64,000 nucleotides of DNA from Alphaproteobacteria bacterium (lineage in GTDB: Bacteria > Pseudomonadota > Alphaproteobacteria > Caulobacterales > Maricaulaceae), in NCBI GenBank assembly GCA_016124675.1, contig WGNG01000002.1, positions 219,167 through 283,166 of the forward strand, written 5' to 3'. Below, piece by piece: positions 45,638 to 54,251 of the stretch (its first letter is position 1; each line of letters starts with the position of its first letter). The notes beneath the pieces are model-generated. The model was not told where the DNA came from. It worked only from the letters and a program-made list of their open reading frames with translations, and searched no databases. The translations under genes and the position numbers were made by a program.

Positions 45638-45862
45638 ATGGCCCGCAAACAGCCTGAACCCCCCAGACCCGGCCGCGCGGCCCGCGACGCGCCACACCCG
45701 GACAGCGAGGAAGACCAGCTCGACGACGCGCTCGATGACAGCTTCCCGGCGTCCGATCCGCCCTCGATCGTGCAGCCCGATGACGGCACGGATGATGCGG
45801 GGAAAGACGGGCCTGATAACGGTAAGGCTGAAGACCAGCGGCCACGCGGCGCCCGACCCTGA
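45638..45862 (+). CDS. Small acidic protein with DDSFPASDPPS motif
   Basis: A 74-residue, very acidic, proline-rich and probably disordered protein. The core DALDDSFPASDPPSIVQ is a recurring motif in short hypothetical proteins of proteobacteria, which supports it being a real gene. ATG 45638 has GGAGAG upstream. No function is known; the segments either side (basic N-terminus, Asp/Gly-rich tail) look like flexible linkers. Confidence 0.65.
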   Translation: MARKQPEPPRPGRAARDAPHPDSEEDQLDDALDDSFPASDPPSIVQPDDGTDDAGKDGPDNGKAEDQRPRGARP

Positions 45863-45978
45863 CCTGCCGCACGGCGGCGCGGCGGATGAATTTTTAATGA
45901 CCGGCTTGTCTTGCGTGGATTTGACCCCGGGTCTCTGTCAAACTCCGACGCAGGGCGAACACACTGGTGAGGGACAAG

Positions 45979-46665
45979 ATGGCTGGTCGAGACGCAGCAA
46001 CGCTTTTGGGGTCGGCCCTGCGTATGCTGGCGGTTTTTGTGACCACGATGTGCGTGTTCGCGGGTCATGCTACGGCGTCTGATTATCAGCTGCGCGAGCG
46101 CGGCGGGGCGACCTACATCGCCGCCGGCGGTGTTGAGTACGAGCTGATCGAGCAAAGGCGGCTGGATGAGCTGGGTTTTTCCGACGCCATGCAAGCTGGC
46201 GAGGCCGTGGGCGAGGGCCTGGGTGACGCGGCCCGGTCCATGCTGTGTCTGTATACGCTCGGCCTGGTGCGCGGTGAGGCCCAGGTTCAGCGTGTCGCCT
46301 TTCAGGGGTATATATCGAGACGTATTCCGGGCATGGCCGCGCTTCACTTCAGGGGCGATGATCACGGGTATGTCGCCGTCATCGGAGATCGCACGTCGAA
46401 TGCGGTGAACGCGTTCGTTCCCAATGAGATCATGCGTGAGTTCGAGCGCGTAGCTGTAGAAAGCGAAACCGGCCTGTTCCGGGATCTGAAAGCCATCTTC
46501 CTGATGGAACGCCGCCGCGGGGAATGCGCCAGCCAGCGAGAATACTTCATTGTCGACTATATTCCGCTTGATGAAGCTTTCGATTCGGCTCCGATCTTTT
46601 CAGACGCAGCTGAGAAGCTCTTGTTCGCCTATCAGATCTGCCAGCGCTTGCGACGCTGTCCCTGA
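45979..46665 (+). CDS. Secreted protein of unknown function
   Basis: A 228-residue protein with a signal peptide (MLAVFVTTMCVFAGHATA, processed near ATA-SD). The mature part has no motif I recognise; it contains four Cys (LCLYTLG, GECASQ, YQICQRL, RRCP), some perhaps disulfide-paired in the periplasm. ATG 45979 is preceded by AGGGA; a GTG at 45967 is in frame. It stands alone between the small acidic protein gene and a tRNA. Confidence 0.6.
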   Translation: MAGRDAATLLGSALRMLAVFVTTMCVFAGHATASDYQLRERGGATYIAAGGVEYELIEQRRLDELGFSDAMQAGEAVGEGLGDAARSMLCLYTLGLVRGEAQVQRVAFQGYISRRIPGMAALHFRGDDHGYVAVIGDRTSNAVNAFVPNEIMREFERVAVESETGLFRDLKAIFLMERRRGECASQREYFIVDYIPLDEAFDSAPIFSDAAEKLLFAYQICQRLRRCP

Positions 46666-46779
46666 CCTCTGGCTTGGAGCGAAAACTGGCATCCCGTTCG
46701 TCACTGGATGCAGGACTTTATCCGCGCCTGGCTTCAGTCTCGTACAATGAAACCGCTCAGTGACGAGGTACTGACATAA

Positions 46780-46854
46780 TGGAGCGGGCGATGAGATTCG
46801 AACTCACGACCCTCACCTTGGCAAGGTGATGCTCTACCCCTGAGCTACGCCCGC
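46780..46854 (-). tRNA. tRNA-Gly (GCC)
   Basis: A 75-nucleotide cloverleaf on the minus strand. The acceptor arms GCGGGCG and CGCCCGC pair fully, the D-arm reads GCTCAGGGGTAGAGC, the anticodon loop is CTTGCCAAG with anticodon GCC, and the T-arm contains GGTTCGAATC-type GTTCGAATC. The discriminator is T and CCA is encoded. Confidence 0.96.
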
Positions 46855-47012
46855 TCATATCCTGCGTGACAGGGCCCGGCCAGAGCCGGGAGGCGGGTAT
46901 ATCGCGCATCGCGCCAGGTTTGGCAAGCCCGCCTGTTCACGCCATTGGCAGCGCAGCGGCGGCCCCGTCCGAAGCTTGCGCACGCCTGCCGGACAAGGCT
47001 AATCGGTGGGTC

Positions 47013-47546
47013 ATGACACACTTTCCCCATCCGCCTGTCCCTCCCGTCAGCCGGGCGGCGCTGTTCGCGTTTCTCGACGGGCTGGGCATAGCCCACCGCA
47101 CGGTGGAGCATGCGCCGGTATTCACCGTGGCCGAGGGCGAGGAGATCAAGGCGGCGATGCCCGGCGGGCATACGAAGAATTTGTTCCTCAAGGACAAGAA
47201 GGGCGCGCTCGTCCTGATCAGCGCGCTGCAATCGACGCAGATCGAGCTCAACCAGCTGCACAAGGCGATTGGCGGGGCGCGGCTGTCGTTTGGATCAGCG
47301 GACCTGCTGGAGGCGTCGCTGGGCGTGACGCCGGGCTCGGTGACGGCGTTTGCGATCATCAATGATCCGCGCCACGCCGTGCGCTTCATCCTTGATGAGG
47401 CGCTGATGCAGCACGGGATGGTGAATTTCCATCCGCTGAAGAATGACGCCACCACGGCGATCTCCAGCGCCGACCTGTTGCGGTTCGTGCGCGCGCTGGG
47501 GCGGGCGCCCGAGGTGATCGATCTGTCAGCCGCCGGCGCCGCTTGA
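47013..47546 (+). CDS. Prolyl-tRNA deacylase (YbaK/ProX family)
   Basis: A 177-residue trans-editing protein that clears mischarged Ala-tRNA(Pro). The family markers are [15 protein letters not shown], the catalytic Lys in [14 protein letters not shown], and [15 protein letters not shown] 47013 gives the normal ProXp-ala length; the upstream open frame runs through the tRNA flank and is not credible. It is followed by a thioredoxin-TPR gene. Confidence 0.9.
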   Translation: MTHFPHPPVPPVSRAALFAFLDGLGIAHRTVEHAPVFTVAEGEEIKAAMPGGHTKNLFLKDKKGALVLISALQSTQIELNQLHKAIGGARLSFGSADLLEASLGVTPGSVTAFAIINDPRHAVRFILDEALMQHGMVNFHPLKNDATTAISSADLLRFVRALGRAPEVIDLSAAGAA

Positions 47547-47618
47547 GACTTGCCAGCGGGCGTGCGAGCCGCCAACTAGGGCGCAAGGGTTCGACCAGTT
47601 TTGCGAGGAGCGATTGTC

Positions 47619-48542
47619 ATGGAGATTTTTGGCGCCGGCGGCCGCCCCAAGGCCCCGTCTGCTCCGGCGGGCGACGCGCTGGTGCGCGACGGGACCGACC
47701 GCAGCTTCATGGCTGATGTCATCGAGCCGTCGAAAACGGTCCCGGTGCTGGTCGATTTCTGGGCGCCCTGGTGCGGGCCGTGCCGTCAGCTCACCCCTGT
47801 GATCGAGGCGGCGGTGCGCGCGGCCAAGGGCGCGGTGCGGCTGGTGAAGATCAATATCGATGAAAATCCCGGCATTGCCGGCCAGCTGCGCATCCAGTCC
47901 ATCCCGGCGGTGATCGCCTTCCAGAACGGCCAGCCGGTGGACGGCTTCATGGGCGCGCTGCCCGAAAGCCAGATCAAGCAGTTCATCGCACGCCTGTCCG
48001 GCGCGGTGGATGGCGAGGCGGTGGAGGACCTGATCGCCCGCGCCCACGAGGCGATGGCGGCGGGCGACGCGGGCGGAGCGGCGCAGGACTTCGCCCAGGC
48101 GCTGCAGATGGACAAGGACAATGCCGACGCCCTTGCGGGGCTGGCGCGCCTGTATCTGCAGAGCGGCGATACCGACCAGGCCAGAGCGCTGATCGACAGT
48201 GCGCCGGACGCAAAGAAATCCCACCCGGCCATCGCCGCGGTGCGCGCGTCCATGGAGCTTGCGGGCGAGGTGGAGGGCGCTGAAGACCTCGGCGCGGCGC
48301 AGGCGCGCGCCGCCAGGGCGCCCAAGGATCCCGAAGCCCATTTCGTGCTGGCGCGGTCGCGCCTGGCGGCGGGTGACATGGCGGGGTGCGTGGACGCGCT
48401 CCTCACCTCGATCACGCTCGACCGGGAGTGGAACGAGTCCGCGGCGCGCCAGCTTCTCCTGCGCGTGTTCGACGCGTCGGGGCCGGCCTCGGAGCTGACC
48501 AAGTCAGGACGCCGCAGGCTGTCGTCCATCCTGTTTGCGTGA
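47619..48542 (+). CDS. Thioredoxin-TPR co-chaperone (YbbN/CnoX type)
   Basis: A 307-residue protein with an N-terminal thioredoxin domain (LVDFWAPWCGPCRQLTPV, intact CGPC; cis-Pro in QSIPAVI) and a C-terminal TPR region of about 180 residues ending in KSGRRRLSSILF, typical of CnoX-like holdases that hand substrates to GroEL. The CGPC pair suggests redox activity, unlike E. coli YbbN. ATG 47619 follows GAGGAG. It lies 18 bases before thiD. Confidence 0.9.
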   Translation: MEIFGAGGRPKAPSAPAGDALVRDGTDRSFMADVIEPSKTVPVLVDFWAPWCGPCRQLTPVIEAAVRAAKGAVRLVKINIDENPGIAGQLRIQSIPAVIAFQNGQPVDGFMGALPESQIKQFIARLSGAVDGEAVEDLIARAHEAMAAGDAGGAAQDFAQALQMDKDNADALAGLARLYLQSGDTDQARALIDSAPDAKKSHPAIAAVRASMELAGEVEGAEDLGAAQARAARAPKDPEAHFVLARSRLAAGDMAGCVDALLTSITLDREWNESAARQLLLRVFDASGPASELTKSGRRRLSSILFA

Positions 48543-48560
48543 GGGGCGCGGGGATGCGCC

Positions 48561-49424
48561 ATGACTGACGCAGCAGACGATTTCGGGCCCGAAGCGCCCA
48601 GGGGCCGGGTGCTGGCGATTGCGGGATCGGATTCGTCCGGCGGCGCCGGCATCCAGGCCGACATCAAGACGATCACCGCGCTGGGCGGTTACGCCGCCAC
48701 GGCGGTGACGGCGGTGACGGTGCAGTCCACGACGGGCGTCAGCGCGGTGCATCCGGTCCCGGCCGATATCATTACCGGCCAGATTTCCGCGGTGCTGGAC
48801 GATATCGGCGCCGATGCGATCAAGACCGGCATGCTGGCGAGCGCCGGGGTGATCGAGGCGGTGGTCAAAGCGATCGACGCGTCGCGGGCGCAGGCGATTC
48901 CCTTCATCGTCGATCCGGTGATGGTCGCGGCGTCCGGCGACCGGCTGGCGGATGACAGCGCGCTGGCCGCGATCCGGGCGCTGCTGGCGCCGCGCGCCGC
49001 CCTGATCACGCCCAACATCCCCGAAGCCGAAGCGCTGACCGGGCTGTCAATCGAGGACCTGGACGGCCAGCGCGCCGCCGCCGAAGCCCTGCTCAAGGCG
49101 GGCGCGCGCGCCGTGCTGGTCAAGGGCGGGCATATGGAGGGCGGGGATGTGATCGATTGTCTGCTCACGCGCAACGGCATGCGCCTGTTCACGCGCCCGC
49201 GCCTGCGCACCCGGCACACCCATGGCACGGGCTGCACGCTGGCCTCGGGTATCGCCGCGCTGGTGGCGCAGGGCCTGGCGCTCGACCGGGCGGTGGAGCA
49301 GGCCGGCGACTATCTGCACGAGGCGATCCGCCAGGCGCCCGGCTTTGGACAGGGCTCAGGCCCGGTGCATCACGGCTGGACGGTCACGCGCAGCTTCGCC
49401 AGCGCGCCGGTGCGCGAGGGGTAG
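48561..49424 (+). CDS. thiD: Hydroxymethylpyrimidine/phosphomethylpyrimidine kinase
   Basis: A 287-residue ribokinase-fold kinase making HMP-PP for thiamine. The opening AGSDSSGGAGIQADIKT, the middle IVDPVMVAASGDRL and the anion hole HTHGTGCTLASGIA are all conserved. It follows the thioredoxin-TPR gene closely and no TPP riboswitch is visible in the 18-base gap. It ends four bases from the convergent lipase gene. Confidence 0.94.
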   Translation: MTDAADDFGPEAPRGRVLAIAGSDSSGGAGIQADIKTITALGGYAATAVTAVTVQSTTGVSAVHPVPADIITGQISAVLDDIGADAIKTGMLASAGVIEAVVKAIDASRAQAIPFIVDPVMVAASGDRLADDSALAAIRALLAPRAALITPNIPEAEALTGLSIEDLDGQRAAAEALLKAGARAVLVKGGHMEGGDVIDCLLTRNGMRLFTRPRLRTRHTHGTGCTLASGIAALVAQGLALDRAVEQAGDYLHEAIRQAPGFGQGSGPVHHGWTVTRSFASAPVREG

Positions 49425-49428
49425 GCCG

Positions 49429-50364
49429 TCACCCCGCCCGGCCGCAGATCCGGCCGGCCCAGTCGGCGAAATCGGCCATCGCCTGCTCATAGCCGATATC
49501 GTTGAGCGTTTCGTGGCGCCCTTGCGGGTCGAAGCGCAGGGTGACGTCGGTGAAGCGCGCCGCGCGCAGGCGGGCCGCCAGCGTGCGCACTGCCGCGCCC
49601 CCGTCGACCACCGGGTCCTGACCGCCGGCGGCGAGATGGATGGGAAGGTCGGCCGGCATCAGGCGCAGCGCCGCCTCGTCCTCGCCGCGCAGCGTGCCCT
49701 CGACAAAGCTGCGCCACAGGGAGATGGACGCCACCCAGCCCGCGAGCGGATCGGCAATGTAGGCGTCCACCTCGTCGGGCAGGCGCGACAGCCAGTCAAA
49801 CCCGGTGCGCGCGTTCGGGATTTTCTTTCCCCAGGCCTTGAAGGTCAGGGCGTGCATCCAGGTCGATGGCGCGTGCGCTTTCTTGAACAGCGATTCAATC
49901 GAGAGCACGGTGCGGATCTGGGCAGCGCGCGATCCGAGCGCCAGATTGGCGTTCCAGATCGCCAGCCCGTCCACCGCCCCCTTGCGCGCCATGGCATGGG
50001 TCATGGCGGTCACCCCGCCCATGGAATGGCCGAACAGGATGAGCGGCAATCCCCCGAAGCGGGCGCGCAGATGATCCTCCACCGCGCGCGCGTCGGCGAC
50101 CACGCGGCTCCAGCCGTCGCGCGCGGCGAACACGCCGCGCGGCGCATCGGGCGCCGTGGTTGCGCCATGCCCGCGCTGGTCCTGCGCGCCGACATGATAG
50201 CCGCGCGCGGCCAGATACGCGGCGAAGCGGCGATAGCGGCCCGAATGCTCGGCCAGACCATGATGGATCTGGATGATCCCGCGCGCCGGGCCCTGCGCCG
50301 CTTCGACCCGTAAACAGATCTGCGCGCCGGTCGGGCTTTCCAGGGTTTCAGGCTCAAAGCTCAT
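49429..50364 (-). CDS. Alpha/beta hydrolase (monoacylglycerol-lipase-like)
   Basis: A 311-residue serine hydrolase of the Hydrolase_4 family. Motifs are QIHHGLAEHSGRY (oxyanion), DQRGHGATT, the nucleophile LFGHSMGGVTAM, Asp in AAGGQDPVVDGG and His in QGRHETLN. ATG 50364 starts the protein at MSFEPETLESP. It would release fatty acids from glycerides. It is adjacent to glpK, divergently, which suggests a local glycerolipid-use pair. Confidence 0.9.
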   Translation of the reverse strand: MSFEPETLESPTGAQICLRVEAAQGPARGIIQIHHGLAEHSGRYRRFAAYLAARGYHVGAQDQRGHGATTAPDAPRGVFAARDGWSRVVADARAVEDHLRARFGGLPLILFGHSMGGVTAMTHAMARKGAVDGLAIWNANLALGSRAAQIRTVLSIESLFKKAHAPSTWMHALTFKAWGKKIPNARTGFDWLSRLPDEVDAYIADPLAGWVASISLWRSFVEGTLRGEDEAALRLMPADLPIHLAAGGQDPVVDGGAAVRTLAARLRAARFTDVTLRFDPQGRHETLNDIGYEQAMADFADWAGRICGRAG

Positions 50365-50439
50365 GGACAGGCGTTCTCCTGCGCGCAGCAAACGGTTAGC
50401 GTGACAACAGCCAGCATAACCGCGCCGGGGGAGAACGTC

Positions 50440-51921
<1,482 letters not shown>

Positions 51922-51924
51922 GGT

Positions 51925-52500
51925 TCAAACCCGCTGGCTGACCGCAATCGCGCCATGGCAGCCGGCCTTGATGACGGCGCTGAGCAGCGGATAGCCCGGC
52001 GCCTCGCGGGCGCCTTCATCCAAGGCGAGGTGCTTGTGGGCGACTTCCTCATCGCGGAAGCGGGTGATGCGCTCGATCAGCTGCGTCTCGCCCATGGCCT
52101 CAAGCTGCGCGATCTGGTCATTGTAGTGCTGTTCGATCACCGTCTCGACCGCTTCGGTGCAGGCATGGGCGGCGCGTTGGCCCATCAGGGCGGTGACGGC
52201 GCCCAGTGCAAAGCCGGCAGCGTTCCAGGCGGGCGACAGCAGTGTCGGGCGGGCGCGTCCGGCACGGATATCGCCGTCAAAGGCGTCGAGATGATGCTGC
52301 TCCTCGGCCTCCATCTCGCGCAGCTGGCGGGCGATGCGCGACGTGGCGCGGTTTGATCCGAACACGGCGCGCTGGCCCTTGTAGATGCGTACCGCACCAT
52401 ACTCGCCGGCATGGTCCACGCGGATCATCGCCGCGATGGCGCGCGGGTCGCGGGCGGGGCCCGGACGGCGGACGGTGCGGCGTTCAAACGGTGCGCTCAT
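51925..52500 (-). CDS. coq7: Demethoxyubiquinone hydroxylase
   Basis: A 191-residue di-iron monooxygenase for ubiquinone. The ligand motifs are in VDHAGEYGAVR (Glu), EMEAEEQHHL (ExxH), TEAVETVIEQHY and FRDEEVAHKHLA (ExxH). The start overlaps the stop of the ExoD-DsbB fusion gene (ATGA), continuing a dsbB-coq7 neighbourhood seen in alphaproteobacteria. Confidence 0.95.
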   Translation of the reverse strand: MSAPFERRTVRRPGPARDPRAIAAMIRVDHAGEYGAVRIYKGQRAVFGSNRATSRIARQLREMEAEEQHHLDAFDGDIRAGRARPTLLSPAWNAAGFALGAVTALMGQRAAHACTEAVETVIEQHYNDQIAQLEAMGETQLIERITRFRDEEVAHKHLALDEGAREAPGYPLLSAVIKAGCHGAIAVSQRV

Positions 52501-53840
52501 GATGCGCTCCTTGCGGGCTTGCGGAACAGGACGATGAGGGAGATAGCGCACAGCGCGCCGCTGAACAGCGCATTGTATCCGGCCATGGAAATCCCGAAGA
52601 GCGACCAGTAGACCTCGTCGCAGGCGACCAGCACCTGAGGCGCGTCCATCTGGGCCATCAGGTCTTCCAGCGTGACGCCGGTCATGTCGGCGGCGGGGCA
52701 GCGCGTATCCAGAAGGCCGTATTCCAGACCGGCATGGCGCACGGCGCGCCATGTGGCGAAGGCGAACAGCGCCGCCATCAGCGCCGATCCGGCGCGCACG
52801 GCCAGACCGGGCAGGGCGGGGCCGAGCCGGTAGAGCGCAACCAGCGCGATCCCGGCAATCACCGGCCAGACATGGGCCCAGCGCTGGTCGATACACAGGG
52901 GACAGGGCGGCAGGCCGCCGAATATCTCGAACGCGAAGGCGCCCGCCAGCAGGGCGCCGGACCCGGCCGCACCGAGCAGCGGCCAGACATCCGGGCGAAG
53001 CGCGCGGCTGGCGAGGCCAAGGGCGGGGTGAGACCGTGTCTCCATCGCCTCAACGCTAGCGGCCGCATCGCCGTCGGGCGAGGCGGCGCGGCGCCGCAGG
53101 GCGAACCAGAGCGCCAGGGCGGCCAGCAAGCCTGCGCCCGCAGCCGCAGCCATGAGGCCCGGATGATCGCCCGCCCAGGCCAGAGCGGCGCGCAAGGCGT
53201 CGCTGAGCAGGCCGATGAAGGCCAGCCCGAACAGCGCAAAACCGACGACCAGCAGGATGATCCAGCCCAGACCCAGAAGCAGTCCGGCCAGCAACACCAG
53301 CCCGTCACGGGTGATCAGACCGATGGCGGCGATGGCGATCCCAATGCCCGGCGTGGTGTTGGTGGCCGGCAGCGGCACCAGAATCGACGCGCAAAACAGG
53401 ACGAACACGGCGCCCGTGACCCGCTCGCCCACGGGGCCGGTCAGCACGGCCAGGCGCGGGCGCGCCAGCACCTCGATCCAGCCAAACCATTTGCGGGCGC
53501 TGGCAGCCGTGCTGATGAGGGCTGCCTGGCTGAGGCGCCGGGCGCCCAGCCGGGCGGGCAGCCAGGGATGGGAGCGGCCGGCGGCCATCTGCAGCGCCAG
53601 CGCCATCATCGGCAGGGCGACGATCTGCGGCACGCCATAGAGGAACGGCATGCAGACCGGGATCGCCAGCACGAACAGGATGACGCCGAAGGCGCGCTCA
53701 TTGAGGCGCTCGGAAAGCTCGGACAGGCTCATCCCGTCCGCCGGGGCGCCGGCGGCGATCGCCTCCAGCGCGGCGATCAGGCCGCGGCGCGGCGCGGCAG
53801 GACGGTGCGGGGCGTCCGTGGAAGCGTCTGCACCGGACAT
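52497..53840 (-). CDS. ExoD-DsbB fusion membrane protein
   Basis: A 447-residue polytopic protein. Residues 1-about 215 match ExoD, exopolysaccharide synthesis (SLSELSERLNERAFGVILFV; LPATNTTPGIGIAIAAIGLI). After a short polar linker, residues about 285-447 are DsbB-like, with the redox pair in GLPPCPLCIDQRW and further Cys in DTRCPAADM and VACDEVYW. There is no stop between the halves; an internal ATG (METRSH) could allow separate DsbB. ATG 53840 has AGGAG upstream. DsbB would re-oxidise DsbA using quinone. Confidence 0.83.
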   Translation of the reverse strand: MSGADASTDAPHRPAAPRRGLIAALEAIAAGAPADGMSLSELSERLNERAFGVILFVLAIPVCMPFLYGVPQIVALPMMALALQMAAGRSHPWLPARLGARRLSQAALISTAASARKWFGWIEVLARPRLAVLTGPVGERVTGAVFVLFCASILVPLPATNTTPGIGIAIAAIGLITRDGLVLLAGLLLGLGWIILLVVGFALFGLAFIGLLSDALRAALAWAGDHPGLMAAAAGAGLLAALALWFALRRRAASPDGDAAASVEAMETRSHPALGLASRALRPDVWPLLGAAGSGALLAGAFAFEIFGGLPPCPLCIDQRWAHVWPVIAGIALVALYRLGPALPGLAVRAGSALMAALFAFATWRAVRHAGLEYGLLDTRCPAADMTGVTLEDLMAQMDAPQVLVACDEVYWSLFGISMAGYNALFSGALCAISLIVLFRKPARSAS

Positions 53841-54012
53841 GGCGGCTCCTGAGGCGGGCGCGGATGCGCGGCCCATCGATAGGCGGGAATAGCAGGCCGG
53901 ATCAAGGGCGCGCCCTGCACAGGGCGCCCGGGTTCGCAAGTCCGCGCGGCGCCGGACCCCTTCACACCGCACGCAGATTGAGGCATGGACACTGCCTCAG
54001 GCGTCGACATGC

Positions 54013-54099
54013 GCGGGCGTGGCGGAACTGGTAGACGCAGGGGACTCAAAATCCCCCGTGCGCAAGCACTTGTCGGTTCGAGTCCGACCGCCCGTACCA
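54013..54099 (+). tRNA. tRNA-Leu (CAA)
   Basis: An 87-nucleotide class II tRNA. It opens GCGGGCGTGGCGG with the leucine-type D-arm AACTGGTAGACGC, has anticodon loop ACTCAAAAT with CAA, a long variable arm (CGTGCGCAAGCACTTG) and T-loop GGTTCGAGTCC, and ends in CCA. The first acceptor pair is G-U. A small hairpin (TGAGGCA/TGCCTCA, 53979-53999) lies just upstream. Confidence 0.95.
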
Positions 54100-54147
54100 T
54101 TTTAAATCAATGGCTTGAACCGAAGGCCGCCGGAACAGACCAAGCCT

Positions 54148-54190
54148 GTGTGACTTCAGGCGGCGCTTTTCCAAGTCACACGTGTGACTT
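54148..54190. repeat. Triple GTGTGACTT motif, two copies inverted
   Basis: GTGTGACTT at 54148-54156, its exact complement AAGTCACAC at 54173-54181, and a direct third copy at 54182-54190 lie in the 152-base gap between tRNA-Leu and the glycan genes. The first two could form a 9-base-pair hairpin, without a T run. The function is open: a terminator, an operator, or a recombination remnant. Confidence 0.5.
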
Positions 54191-54251
54191 CTCGTTCGCG
54201 CGAAGGTCCGGTTTGATCCGCGCGCGGAGATGATTCTCCTAGCAATCCGTA

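Noticed and set aside
48543..48560. TPP riboswitch before thiD
   Set aside because: Only 18 bases separate thiD from the upstream gene, and no such element is visible before thiE either.
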